From DASTSN01 sp035760665 (lineage in GTDB: Bacteria; Bacteroidota; Bacteroidia; Chitinophagales; Chitinophagaceae): a stretch of DNA of 64,000 nt. The stretch is taken from contig DASTSN010000109.1 in NCBI GenBank assembly GCA_035760665.1, positions 62,001 to 126,000 on the forward strand. Direction: 5' to 3'. The translations under genes and the position numbers were made by a program. Positions 33,119 through 41,675 of this stretch are shown here, in pieces (within the stretch, counting starts at the first letter, position 1; each line of letters starts with the position of its first letter). A model generated the notes under the pieces. That model had not been told where the DNA came from. It did not search any database and worked only from the letters and a program-made list of their open reading frames with translations.

Positions 33119-34624
33119 CTATTTGCCGGAATTGTCTGCCCAGGCAATGCTGGCATTTACAGCCCGTTGCCAACCCTGCAATAATTCAGCCCGTTTTTCG
33201 ACTTGAATAGCTGGTTCAAAGCGTTTGTTTACCTGCCATTGCTGGCGGATATCATCAATGTTTTTCCAGTAGCCAACAGCAAGCCCGGCCAGGTAGGCGG
33301 CACCGAGAGCTGTTGTTTCTGTCACGGCTGGTTTTACCACGCTGCAACCGAGCAGGTCGCTCTGGAACTGCATGAGCTGGTTATTAACGGTGGCGCCGCC
33401 ATCCACCCGTAATTCTTTGATCTGTATACCTGCATCCGCTTCCATCGCTTTCAGTACATCATACGTTTGATAGGCAATACTGTCAAGAGCGGCCCGGGCA
33501 ATATGTGCACTTGTGGTGCCGCGGGTAAGGCCAAACATCGTGCCCCTTGCGTAAGGATTCCAGTGCGGTGCCCCCAGTCCTGCAAACGCCGGGACAAGAT
33601 ACACACCATCTGTATCTGCTACCTGCTGTGACAGTGTTTCCACTTCGCCGGATGTGTGAATGATTTTCAGGCCATCTCTGAGCCATTGAACGACGGCGCC
33701 CGCAATGAAAACACTGCCTTCCAGCGCATATTCTACCCTGTTATCAATTTTCCAGGCTATCGTGGTCAGTAAATTATTCTTAGAAAGAATGGCGTTTTCG
33801 CCTGTATTCATCAGCATAAAGCAGCCAGTTCCGTAGGTGTTCTTTACCATACCGGGTTGAGTGCATAATTGTCCAAACAGTGCCGCTTGCTGGTCGCCGG
33901 CAATCCCTGCAAGTGGTATACGGGCATCCGGCAAAATATTTCCTGTGACACCATAAATAGCACTGGAGGGTTTCACATCTGGTAACATACCTGCTGGTAT
34001 ATCAAATAGCTTCAGCAGGTCATAATCCCACTCGCAGCTATGAATATTGAATAACATGGTACGGGAAGCATTGGTAATATCGGTTACGTGCAAAGCGCCG
34101 GCTGTCAGTTTCCAAAGCAGCCAGCTGTCGATGGTACCAAATGCCAGTTCTCCGTTGGTAGCTTTTTGACGGGCGCCGGGTACATTGTCCAGTATCCATT
34201 TAGCCTTGGTGGCAGAAAAATAGGCATCGATAACAAGTCCGGTTTTTTCTGTGATGAGTGCTGAATGACCGGCTTGTTTCAGTTCGTCGCAGTAAGCCGC
34301 TGTCCTTCTGTCCTGCCATACTATAGCATTATAAATGGGCTTGCCGGTCTTACGGTCCCATATAACCGTCGTTTCCCGCTGGTTGGTTATGCCAATGCCG
34401 GCAATTTGCTTCATGGAGATATTTGCTTTGGCAACAGCTTCGGCCAACGTACCAATCTGGCTGCTCCAGATTTCCTCCGGATCATGTTCTACCCAGCCTG
34501 GCTGAGGAAAAAGCTGTCGAAACTCTTTTTGTGCAATACTGATGATGTTTCCATACTGGTCGAACACCATACTGCGGCTGCTGGTAGTGCCCTGGTCAAG
34601 AGCGAGAATAAACTTTGCTGGCAT
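33119..34624 (-). CDS. glpK: Glycerol kinase
   Basis: GlpK phosphorylates glycerol to glycerol-3-phosphate with ATP, trapping glycerol that enters through GlpF. The 501-residue product starts at ATG 34624 (MPAKFILALDQGTTSSRS); the longer frame to 34702 lacks support. It has the FGGY kinase fold with GTTSSRS near 12, GIGITNQRETTVIWDRKTGK, AGIAGDQQAALFGQ, and the second family signature LTRGTTSAHIARAALDSIAY. It is the first gene of the glp operon, with a candidate promoter 76 bases upstream. Confidence 0.96.
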   Translation of the reverse strand: MPAKFILALDQGTTSSRSMVFDQYGNIISIAQKEFRQLFPQPGWVEHDPEEIWSSQIGTLAEAVAKANISMKQIAGIGITNQRETTVIWDRKTGKPIYNAIVWQDRRTAAYCDELKQAGHSALITEKTGLVIDAYFSATKAKWILDNVPGARQKATNGELAFGTIDSWLLWKLTAGALHVTDITNASRTMLFNIHSCEWDYDLLKLFDIPAGMLPDVKPSSAIYGVTGNILPDARIPLAGIAGDQQAALFGQLCTQPGMVKNTYGTGCFMLMNTGENAILSKNNLLTTIAWKIDNRVEYALEGSVFIAGAVVQWLRDGLKIIHTSGEVETLSQQVADTDGVYLVPAFAGLGAPHWNPYARGTMFGLTRGTTSAHIARAALDSIAYQTYDVLKAMEADAGIQIKELRVDGGATVNNQLMQFQSDLLGCSVVKPAVTETTALGAAYLAGLAVGYWKNIDDIRQQWQVNKRFEPAIQVEKRAELLQGWQRAVNASIAWADNSGK

Positions 34625-34699
34625 GAATCGTTCATTAATAATTTTCAAGATGATGGGGAAATTACAGAAAAGTTTACGGAATGCCAGAGGATTACACGA

Positions 34700-34733
34700 C
34701 AAATGAAGTTAAGCGAAAAGAGATTTTTTCAAA
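34700..34733 (-). promoter_or_regulatory. Candidate promoter of the glp operon
   Basis: On the minus strand TTTG (34730-34733) and TTCATTTG (34700-34707), separated by 22 bases, match the Bacteroidota consensus apart from one base. The site overlaps the 3' end of the upstream DUF5686 gene and precedes the glpK ATG by 75 bases. Confidence 0.45.
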
Positions 34734-37218
34734 AGCTTAATCGAAAACTTCCAAATACACCAAATTTTTGTGAGGTTTCATTCGGTAAGGGGCGTGGCAA
34801 AACTCTCCACACAAAATCAATCCGGAAAATTCTTAAGATGTTATCTACACCGGTACCCAATTCCAGAAATGTTCGGCCGTTAAGTGTTTGGAAGGTATTT
34901 CCCTGCTTAAAGTTTTCTGTATAGTTTTCACTGCTCAGGCTGCCCCACAGTGCTTTTGCATTCCAAAACTGGCGGAATTTTAATTTACGCGTGGGGCCAA
35001 ATAAACGGAAGAGGCCGCTCCCGAAATTGTGCTCAATGGTTAAACCGGCATACTGATCGCTGATGAATTCATATTTGTTCATCGTGTTGAACGCATATTT
35101 ATTGTAATAATACAGTTCATTACCGGGATGAACATCGAGGAGCATATAGGGCAAAGTACCAAAGGTTTTACCGCCATACACGTAATAACTGATGTTGCCA
35201 AACGGAGAGATATTAAAATAATCCGAAATACTGGCAGAAAGTTTTGTATAGTTATAGCTGCTTTTCAGCACTCCTGAAACGCCATGTGCAATGTATGCCT
35301 CTGCGATGGGGTAAGGGCTGCCCAGGCTGGTTCGGAAGAAATTATTTTCCAAAAATTTTTCCAGGTAGGCAAACCGTAAGCGAAGCGAAACCTCAAAGGT
35401 TGTTAATGGGCTGCCACCATTTGAAACAGGGAAAGAATCCTTGACAGGTAAATTTTTAAGAGGTGTATAGTCTTTATGTGCAAGTGCCAGTAAAGTGGAA
35501 AAGCCCGCTTTTGTTTCATGGAAAAACTCGAAACGCTTTTCTTCAATGTTGATAAACTTGATAGGGATATTTGGCTTGCGGATAGCCAGCGCAAAGATAT
35601 TATCTGACGTGACTTCGCCATAATAACTTTGCCCAAAGTCAAGATCGTTGGTATACGAACCATACAAATAGGTACGTGGATTTTTCTTTGGTAAATAAAA
35701 TATTTCTGCCTTGCCTTTGAATTTCTTATCGCCGAAGCCATAGGCAAGATAGCCATGCAGCCATGTTTTTTTATTGAAATGATGATTGGTGCCAAGGTCA
35801 AACCTTGTTCTGAATCCTTCCCAGCTGTTATAGGTAAGCCAGTTGAACCAGGGGCCAAGCTGGTAGTTGCCCACGTTCAGGTAGCCGGTGCCGATGAAAT
35901 TAAGTGTATTGGTAAATCGTTTAAAAACCGGAGCGTTTGTTAACGTATCAATCATTTTGATAATGGCCCGTTCGTTGCGGTTTAATTCTTCGTGCCGGGC
36001 ATTTGCCCAATAGGCTTTATCTTTTTGCTCCGCATCCGGAAGAGTGGTTGTTTCTTCCATCACTTTATTTTTGTCCAGTTCTTTAACCACAGCACTGTCG
36101 TTGACCACCACATCCCGGTAGGTAGTGGTTTTGCGCCCGATAAAGCCTGGTCGTTCTTTACCCAAGGGGGAAAAATCAGCAACAAATTTATCTTTCGCCA
36201 GGAACCACGTGGAGTCATTGATGAGCCTGTATTCCTGAATCAGGCTAAGGTTCTCCAGAAAGTTAATATTGGCTTCCTTCCCCAGCCGCAGGTTCATTTT
36301 TTGAATGGCAAAACTGGTATCATTAACCCAGCAATCTCCTTCGAAGGTGTTTTCACCTTTCCGCCTGGGTGTAAATACAAGGTGGTAAAAACGTTTGTGA
36401 TTGATAAACTGGGTATCCACCACGCGATAACGGTAATAAGCGTCGCCGTTATCACTAAGCGGGCTGACAAATCGCTTATCAAATACCGGGATGAAGTTGT
36501 TATACACATTGATATTCTGATCCATCCCGCCAAGCAGTTTCGTTACACTTTCGTTTTTAACCCCATTAGTATTGGCGGCTTTAATTACTTCCCTGCGACG
36601 CAGGGGTTTCCGCTGGTAATAATAATTGGAAATTACTTCTGTGAGGTACGACGGAAGGTAAGGCAGACCACTTTCGGCCGTATCAATATTGGCAGTGATC
36701 AGATCGCTAACCGGTTTTAGTGCCCTGATTTTGGCAAAGCGGTCAAATTTAATATTCTTCAGATCAACCTCCAGCTTGTTGTAAAGTTCGTACGAAAAGT
36801 TATCAAATCGGTAGCGGTCATTTTCCGGTTTGTGCTTGACGATCTTCCGCCAGAGCAGCAGCCCTTTATTAACTTTAACACGGACAGTGACGCCGTCGTT
36901 AAAAGTAGCCCGTTCCATCATCACCTCTGCCCGTACAGAATCTCTGCCTGGCGGTATATAAAGACGGAAAGGCTGGTAACCAACACAGGTGATTTCCAAG
37001 GTATCTGCCGGCCATTTACTTAGGCTGAAGGAAAAAATACCTGCCGTATCTGTTAATTCACCTACGGTTGTATTTTTAAAATAAACAGAAGCAAAAGGGA
37101 TGCGCTCTTCACTGTGGAGATCTTTTACAACGCCAGTTATATTTTTTCGTTGTGCCTGAATCAGCAGACTGGCGAATAGCAGTCCGAAAAGCAAACTACA
37201 CTTCCTGGATACTTGCAT
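34729..37218 (-). CDS. DUF5686/carboxypeptidase-regulatory-like outer-membrane protein
   Basis: This 829-residue protein has a signal peptide (LLFGLLFASLLIQA), an N-terminal carboxypeptidase regulatory-like domain (about 24-105; ITGVVKDLHSEERIPFASVY), and the DUF5686 region from about 150 to the end. DUF5686 is a beta-barrel-like domain: repeated alternating strands end RLSF with a terminal Phe, typical of barrels. ATG 37218 is favoured over 37233. It resembles the family seen around TonB-dependent receptors, yet no receptor is here. It is close to glpK (104 bases) but that operon has its own promoter-like site. Confidence 0.88.
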   Translation of the reverse strand: MQVSRKCSLLFGLLFASLLIQAQRKNITGVVKDLHSEERIPFASVYFKNTTVGELTDTAGIFSFSLSKWPADTLEITCVGYQPFRLYIPPGRDSVRAEVMMERATFNDGVTVRVKVNKGLLLWRKIVKHKPENDRYRFDNFSYELYNKLEVDLKNIKFDRFAKIRALKPVSDLITANIDTAESGLPYLPSYLTEVISNYYYQRKPLRRREVIKAANTNGVKNESVTKLLGGMDQNINVYNNFIPVFDKRFVSPLSDNGDAYYRYRVVDTQFINHKRFYHLVFTPRRKGENTFEGDCWVNDTSFAIQKMNLRLGKEANINFLENLSLIQEYRLINDSTWFLAKDKFVADFSPLGKERPGFIGRKTTTYRDVVVNDSAVVKELDKNKVMEETTTLPDAEQKDKAYWANARHEELNRNERAIIKMIDTLTNAPVFKRFTNTLNFIGTGYLNVGNYQLGPWFNWLTYNSWEGFRTRFDLGTNHHFNKKTWLHGYLAYGFGDKKFKGKAEIFYLPKKNPRTYLYGSYTNDLDFGQSYYGEVTSDNIFALAIRKPNIPIKFINIEEKRFEFFHETKAGFSTLLALAHKDYTPLKNLPVKDSFPVSNGGSPLTTFEVSLRLRFAYLEKFLENNFFRTSLGSPYPIAEAYIAHGVSGVLKSSYNYTKLSASISDYFNISPFGNISYYVYGGKTFGTLPYMLLDVHPGNELYYYNKYAFNTMNKYEFISDQYAGLTIEHNFGSGLFRLFGPTRKLKFRQFWNAKALWGSLSSENYTENFKQGNTFQTLNGRTFLELGTGVDNILRIFRIDFVWRVLPRPLPNETSQKFGVFGSFRLSF

Positions 37219-37300
37219 AGCTACAAGATGCAAATGTACAGCACGGCACCGAAGCCTGCAGGTTTTTCTTTTTGTTAAATATCCGGAGAGGTAAAATAAT

Positions 37301-37331
37301 TTTGAAAAGCCGGAATTTTTTTTAAACTTTG
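37301..37331 (+). promoter_or_regulatory. Candidate promoter of the regulator/creD cluster
   Basis: TTTG at 37301-37304, 19 bases, then AAACTTTG at 37324-37331 (one mismatch from TANNTTTG). The operator-like repeat at 37326 overlaps the -7 element, and the start codon is 19 bases further. Confidence 0.45.
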
Positions 37332-37348
37332 ATTTACAAAGTGCTTTT
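37326..37348 (+). promoter_or_regulatory. Operator-like repeat, copy 1
   Basis: Inverted repeat ACTTTG-N5-CAAAGT directly followed by G-CTTTT. The same arrangement, with identical spacing, recurs at 38344. It overlaps the -7 region of the candidate promoter and ends two bases before the start codon at 37350. The likely binder is the winged-helix protein encoded at 38029. Confidence 0.5.
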
Positions 37349-37349
37349 T

Positions 37350-38000
37350 ATGATAACAGAAAACCAGCATCTTGAAGCTTTACAGGATATCAAAAAGATT
37401 ATGGAGCGGTCAAGCCGCTTTCTGTCATTGAGTGGGCTGAGTGGTATTGCAGCTGGAATATTGGCACTGGCCGGTGCGTTTGCAGCGAAGAAAATTTTAG
37501 CTGCATATTATGCCAACTACAGCATCACTGGGCAATTTTCTGATGCGGCATTTCATCAGTTGAAAGTGCGATTGCTGCTGGTGGCCGCCGTCGTGCTGGG
37601 TGCTGCATTGGTTGCAGCGTTTTATTTCACCAGGCGGCGTGCCAAAAAAAATAACCTGCCGGTCTGGGACAGCAGTTCCCGTAAGTTGGTTGCCGCTTTG
37701 CTGATTCCGCTGATAGCAGGGGGTATTTTTATACTTTCCATGCTGCAGTACAGCGAATGGAGGTTTGTAGCACCCGGCTGCCTTATTTTCTACGGTCTCG
37801 CATTGGTGAATGCCAGCAAGTACACGCTGACTGATGTAAAATATCTTGGCTTGCTCGAAATCGTCCTGGGACTGGTGAATACGCAGTTTACCACTTACGG
37901 TTTGTATTTTTGGGCAGTTGGTTTTGGTATCTTGCACATTACGTATGGCATTATCATGTGGATGAAATATGAACGCAATGAACCACTGCGTGAAAAGTAA
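37350..38000 (+). CDS. Membrane protein at the head of the regulator/creD cluster (216 aa)
   Basis: I do not recognise the family by name. The 216-residue protein has a hydrophilic N-terminus with LEALQDIKKIMERSSRFL, then about six hydrophobic helices (for example SGIAAGILALAGAFAA and LLLVAAVVLGAALVAAFYF), a basic turn TRRRAKKNN, and further helices ending in a hydrophilic tail. The N-terminus is amphipathic and could contact a partner in the cytoplasm. The start at ATG 37350 follows the operator-like repeat. The winged-helix regulator gene starts 28 bases after its stop, so the two form one unit. Confidence 0.75.
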   Translation: MITENQHLEALQDIKKIMERSSRFLSLSGLSGIAAGILALAGAFAAKKILAAYYANYSITGQFSDAAFHQLKVRLLLVAAVVLGAALVAAFYFTRRRAKKNNLPVWDSSSRKLVAALLIPLIAGGIFILSMLQYSEWRFVAPGCLIFYGLALVNASKYTLTDVKYLGLLEIVLGLVNTQFTTYGLYFWAVGFGILHITYGIIMWMKYERNEPLREK

Positions 38001-38028
38001 AACAGAATTGTAACGGAGTTGATTGTTT

Positions 38029-38328
38029 ATGAAGAATCCGATTATAGGTTTAAATAAAATATTTGAAAGCCGCATACGCCTGGGTGTTATGAGTACCCTG
38101 ATGGTGAATGAGGAAATGAGTTTTAATGACCTGAAACAAATACTGGAGGCGACAGACGGTAACCTAGCTACACACCTGGTAAATCTTGAAGAGAATGGTT
38201 ACATTAAAGTTCACAAAGGATTTGTTGGCAGGAAGACCAATACAACTTATACCATTACGAAAGCCGGGGAAAAGGCATTTAAAGATCACATTGAGGCATT
38301 GGAAGCCATGATAAAAGGAGTGAAATAA
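38029..38328 (+). CDS. Winged-helix transcriptional regulator (HTH_27-like)
   Basis: This 99-residue DNA-binding protein starts at ATG 38029. It is a MarR/ArsR-related winged helix: IFESRIRLGVMSTLM, the recognition-helix region DGNLATHLVNLEENGYIKV, and the wing KGFVGRKTNTTYTITKAG. Small regulators of this type in Bacteroidota sit next to creD-type genes. Two similar operator-like repeats flank its transcription unit (37326 and 38344), which suggests autoregulation and control of the genes downstream. The signal sensed is unknown. Confidence 0.92.
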   Translation: MKNPIIGLNKIFESRIRLGVMSTLMVNEEMSFNDLKQILEATDGNLATHLVNLEENGYIKVHKGFVGRKTNTTYTITKAGEKAFKDHIEALEAMIKGVK

Positions 38329-38343
38329 TTTTTTTATAAATAC

Positions 38344-38366
38344 ACTTTGTAATAAAAAGTGCTTTT
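38344..38366 (+). promoter_or_regulatory. Operator-like repeat, copy 2
   Basis: ACTTTG-N5-AAAAGT-G-CTTTT, the same order and spacing as the copy at 37326, with one base changed in the second arm. It lies 15 bases after the regulator stop and 15 bases before the ATG at 38382. A TAnACTTTG core is common to both copies and could double as a -7 element. Confidence 0.5.
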
Positions 38367-38381
38367 AAAAATTTTAATTAA

Positions 38382-38582
38382 ATGGAGCAACGCAGACGGG
38401 TTAGTAGAATTTTAGGTACGCTGGTCGTTGGCGCTAACATACTTTTCGCAGCCTGGATCACCTGCAATGGCATTGATGAGGGATTCAGGGGGACAGTTAT
38501 CCAGTTTCTATCGAACATAGGATTGCTGTTACTGTTAGCCCTGAATACAGCACTACTAATTATCGTATCATTCAGAAACTAA
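38382..38582 (+). CDS. Small two-helix membrane protein (66 aa)
   Basis: This 66-residue protein has a basic N-terminus MEQRRRVSR and two transmembrane helices (ILGTLVVGANILFAAWITC and LSNIGLLLLLALNTALLIIV). It is not a named family. It starts behind the second operator-like repeat, and its stop codon overlaps the start of the next gene by one base, so the two are translationally coupled. It belongs to the creD cluster by position. Confidence 0.65.
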   Translation: MEQRRRVSRILGTLVVGANILFAAWITCNGIDEGFRGTVIQFLSNIGLLLLLALNTALLIIVSFRN

Positions 38583-39145
38583 TGTATAAATTCAGCTTTA
38601 TGAAAAAACATACAATTATACAGAATGCAGCACTTGCAATGATCATTACTCTGCTTTGCGGTATTGTTTATGTTTCAGTTCAGCAATCGTACCGGATGTC
38701 GGCCAACGATCCGCAATTGCAGCTTGCGCGGGATTTGTCACTGCATCAGTCTGCCAGGCAAAATGCATTTTTCAATGATACGGTGGATATTGCAAACAGT
38801 TTAGCGGTTTTTACGGTGTTTTATGATAGAAATGGCCAACCCGTTAAAGGTTCAGGTTTTTTAGATGGAAAATTACCACAATTACCGCCGGGTGTTTTTG
38901 ATTTTGCAAATCGAAAAGGCGAAGATGCTGTTACCTGGCAATCACGCCATGGTGTAAGGGCTGCTATGGTAATAGAGCGGGTAAGCACGCCAGATGCAGG
39001 ATTTGTAGCCGTGGGACGTTCATTGAAAGAGGTGGAAATACGAGAATCAAATTTGGGAAAGATTGTTTTCCTTGGGTGGCTGGCTTGCATGGGGATCCTT
39101 GTCTTAAACCTAGCATGGCAAGGTTATTCCAATGCTAACAAATAA
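38582..39145 (+). CDS. Membrane protein with extracytoplasmic sensor-like domain (187 aa)
   Basis: This 187-residue protein has an N-terminal helix (about 15-35), an extracytoplasmic domain of about 120 residues, and a C-terminal helix near 165-180. The outer part, with DIANSLAVFTVFYDRNGQPV and then GVRAAMVIERVSTPDAGFVA followed by VGRSLKEVEIRE, resembles the sensor domain of a histidine kinase with no kinase attached. The start may be ATG 38582, which overlaps the previous stop, or ATG 38600. It could sense a signal that is passed on within the cluster. Confidence 0.7.
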   Translation: MYKFSFMKKHTIIQNAALAMIITLLCGIVYVSVQQSYRMSANDPQLQLARDLSLHQSARQNAFFNDTVDIANSLAVFTVFYDRNGQPVKGSGFLDGKLPQLPPGVFDFANRKGEDAVTWQSRHGVRAAMVIERVSTPDAGFVAVGRSLKEVEIRESNLGKIVFLGWLACMGILVLNLAWQGYSNANK

Positions 39146-39179
39146 TATGCAGTTACTTTTTTACTGAAAAAACTCGTTC

Positions 39180-39551
39180 ATGAAAAAAACACACTCATTT
39201 TCACTCAGGGCCCGTTTTAGAAGTTTTCAATATGCTTTCCAGGGGCTGCGCAAGGCGTTTTTGACGGAACATAATTTATGGATCCATTTTGTGGCGACAA
39301 TGAGTGTCATTGCGTTATCAGTGATACTGAAAATCAGCCGCTATGAAGCAATTGCCGTTACTATCGTGTCGGGCATGGTGTGGATGGCTGAATTGTTTAA
39401 TTCCGCAGTGGAAAAAATAATGGATTTTGTTTCCCCGCAAAAACATGAACAGGTAAAAATCATAAAAGATATCGCCGCCGCCGCTGTGCTGGTCACGGCC
39501 ATAGCTGCCCTGGTAACAGGCCTGTTCATCTTTCTGCCCAAATTATTCTGA
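39180..39551 (+). CDS. dgkA: Diacylglycerol kinase family protein
   Basis: Small integral membrane lipid kinase that phosphorylates diacylglycerol or undecaprenol. The 123-residue product has the DgkA signature: an N-terminal amphipathic RFRSFQYAFQGLRKAFLTEH, the conserved EHNLWIH, and the catalytic-core segment WMAELFNSAVEKIMDFVSP, including the Glu and Asn residues, plus three transmembrane helices. In Gram-positive and Bacteroidota bacteria this type often phosphorylates undecaprenol, linking to cell-wall lipid recycling. The DUF1361 gene begins one base after its stop. Confidence 0.93.
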   Translation: MKKTHSFSLRARFRSFQYAFQGLRKAFLTEHNLWIHFVATMSVIALSVILKISRYEAIAVTIVSGMVWMAELFNSAVEKIMDFVSPQKHEQVKIIKDIAAAAVLVTAIAALVTGLFIFLPKLF

Positions 39552-39552
39552 A

Positions 39553-40245
39553 ATGATCAACGAATTAAAACTAAATCATCCCGCAAAGAGATTATTGCCC
39601 AGGCAAACAGGCCTGGAAAATCACCTGTTATTGCTGTCATTGTTCAGTCTATGCCTGCTGGCTGTGCGACTGTTGTATTCAGATCAGTTTCTTTATGCTT
39701 TTATGCCCTGGAACCTTTTCCTTGCATCCGTACCCTATTTTATTTCCTCCCGTTTTGTTACCCAACCTTGGGTAGCGGGCCGCCGGCTGATGTTTTTAAT
39801 ATGCTTTTTGATATGGCTGATTTTTATCCCAAATAGTTTTTATATCATCACCGATTTATTTCATCTGCGAGAACGTAAGGGAATGCCAGTATGGTTCGAT
39901 CTTGCCATGTTATTGTCGTTTGCCTGGGCGGGCTTACTGCTTGGTATTTTATCAGTACGTCAAATGATGGAATTGATAGAAATTTTTTACGGAAAAAATA
40001 GAAGCAGGCTGCTCGAATATGCCATTATGGCCCTGGTAGCGTTTGGAATTTATATTGGACGCTTCCTGCGATATAACACATGGGATGTGTTTACAAATCC
40101 CTTTAGCCTTGCTGCCGATATTCTATACTTACTGGTGCACCCCTTGCGCAGCAGGAATGCCTGGGCGATGATTGGTTGTTATTCGTTGCTGATTGCTTTA
40201 ATCTATATCAGCTTTAAAAAACTGAGTGCTTATTTGAATAAATAA
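39553..40245 (+). CDS. DUF1361-domain membrane protein
   Basis: This 230-residue integral membrane protein has about seven hydrophobic helices. The DUF1361 signature lies in FLICFLIWLIFIPNSFYIIT followed by DLFHLRERKGMPVWFDL, and the C-terminal half has IYIGRFLRYNTWDVFTNPF. Its function is unknown. It lies between dgkA and creD with one base and nine bases of spacing, so it belongs to one transcript with both. Confidence 0.93.
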   Translation: MINELKLNHPAKRLLPRQTGLENHLLLLSLFSLCLLAVRLLYSDQFLYAFMPWNLFLASVPYFISSRFVTQPWVAGRRLMFLICFLIWLIFIPNSFYIITDLFHLRERKGMPVWFDLAMLLSFAWAGLLLGILSVRQMMELIEIFYGKNRSRLLEYAIMALVAFGIYIGRFLRYNTWDVFTNPFSLAADILYLLVHPLRSRNAWAMIGCYSLLIALIYISFKKLSAYLNK

Positions 40246-40254
40246 CATACAACT

Positions 40255-41556
40255 ATGGAAACAACAATGATCTCAGATTTTTTTAAGAAGAACAGGTTGC
40301 TCATAAAAGGAGGAACAATCAGTATACTGATTTTGCTTTTATTAATTCCAACAGCTTTTGTTGAAAATTTAATACGTGAAAGGCAGGACCGGCAAAAAGC
40401 CGCGGTTGATGAAATTAGCAGTAAATGGTCCGCAAAACAAACTCTTACCGGTCCCGTATTGGCAGTGCCCTACGAAGAGATAATGCCAGTCAAGGGAGGA
40501 AGCGAAAATGTGACCACCGAAAGGATGATTTATGTATTGCCAGATAAACTTCATATTTCGGCAAGTGTAAATCCTGAAAAAAGACATCGGGGTATTTATG
40601 AAGCGATGCTGTATACTGCTGATCTGACTGTTACCGGACAGTTTTCTACAACGTTTATTCAACAGCTAAAATTACAGCCTTCAGCAATTCGCTGGGACGG
40701 AGTCTATATATGTATAAATATTGCTGATCCAAAAGGATTAAAAAAAGACTTTCAGCTTCAATGGAAGGATCATACGGAGGAACTGAATCCTGCTACGATC
40801 AGTAACAGCGTGATGAAAGAGGGGTTTGCTGCTCCGGTGGAGCTTAGCACGAGGGATACTTCAATTGCCTTTAGCACGCATTTGTTGCTAAACGGATCCG
40901 AGCAATTGTTGTTTACACCAGTGGGAAAAGAAACAACTGTTGATCTGCAATCATCGTGGCGCAATCCAAGCTTTACCGGCAGCCAACTCCCGGAAACGTG
41001 GCAGATTAACGATCGTGGCTTTACGGCTCATTGGAATAACCTGTTTTATACCCGTAATTTTCCGCAGGCATGGCAACAAGGTGCTGTTGATCTTTCTTCG
41101 GCTTCTTTTGGGGTCAGTCTTTTTATTCCGGTAAATGCATATCAGAAAACCATGCGATCGGTCAAATATGCGGTATTTTGTTTACTGCTCACTTTTGCAG
41201 CTTTCTTTTTAATAGAAACTACCAATAAAATGAGGGTTCATCCGGTTCAGTACGTATTGATCGGTTTTGCATTGGTATTGTTTTATACACTGCTGCTGTC
41301 GCTTTCGGAATATATTGGGTTTAATGCAGCTTATTGTATTTCCGCACTGGCAACCACTTTGCTGATCACCTGGTTTGTGAAAGGATTACTCAAATCATCC
41401 AGGCTTGCAATATTATTGATGTCGATAGTAATCCTGCTCTATGTGTACATATTTATTCTGCTGCAGTTGCAGGATTATGCCTTGCTTTTGGGAAGTCTTG
41501 GTTTGTTCCTGATGCTGGCCGTCATTATGCATTTTTCTAAAAAGATTCAATGGTAG
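40255..41556 (+). CDS. creD: CreD-family inner membrane protein
   Basis: CreD is an inner-membrane protein of the CreBC regulon in enterobacteria and is linked to envelope integrity and beta-lactam or colicin response. The 433-residue product has an N-terminal helix (about 18-35), a long periplasmic domain of about 270 residues (with KQTLTGPVLAVPYEE), and about six C-terminal helices, for example YAVFCLLLTFAAFFLIETTN. The motif NKMRVHPVQYVLIGFALVLF is characteristic. No CreB or CreC is present; control is probably by the winged-helix regulator upstream. A bidirectional terminator follows. Confidence 0.92.
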   Translation: METTMISDFFKKNRLLIKGGTISILILLLLIPTAFVENLIRERQDRQKAAVDEISSKWSAKQTLTGPVLAVPYEEIMPVKGGSENVTTERMIYVLPDKLHISASVNPEKRHRGIYEAMLYTADLTVTGQFSTTFIQQLKLQPSAIRWDGVYICINIADPKGLKKDFQLQWKDHTEELNPATISNSVMKEGFAAPVELSTRDTSIAFSTHLLLNGSEQLLFTPVGKETTVDLQSSWRNPSFTGSQLPETWQINDRGFTAHWNNLFYTRNFPQAWQQGAVDLSSASFGVSLFIPVNAYQKTMRSVKYAVFCLLLTFAAFFLIETTNKMRVHPVQYVLIGFALVLFYTLLLSLSEYIGFNAAYCISALATTLLITWFVKGLLKSSRLAILLMSIVILLYVYIFILLQLQDYALLLGSLGLFLMLAVIMHFSKKIQW

Positions 41557-41616
41557 TATTCATGAGTTAGTTGGAGGAGTAAAGGAAGTAGTTATAAAAT
41601 GCGGTATAGGTAATTA

Positions 41617-41655
41617 TAAGACTGCCCCGGACTTTGTGAAACCGGGGCAGTCTTA
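41617..41655. terminator. Bidirectional terminator between creD and the 1128-aa gene
   Basis: Perfect 14-bp inverted repeat TAAGACTGCCCCGG / CCGGGGCAGTCTTA around an 11-base loop, lying between convergent genes (stops at 41556 and 41676). Confidence 0.9.
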
Positions 41656-41675
41656 GCAATATTAATATCTGAGAG

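Noticed and set aside
35992..36720. 242-codon open frame on the plus strand inside the DUF5686 gene
   Set aside because: Antisense to a coherent 829-residue protein; its translation shows no domain or plausible start context.
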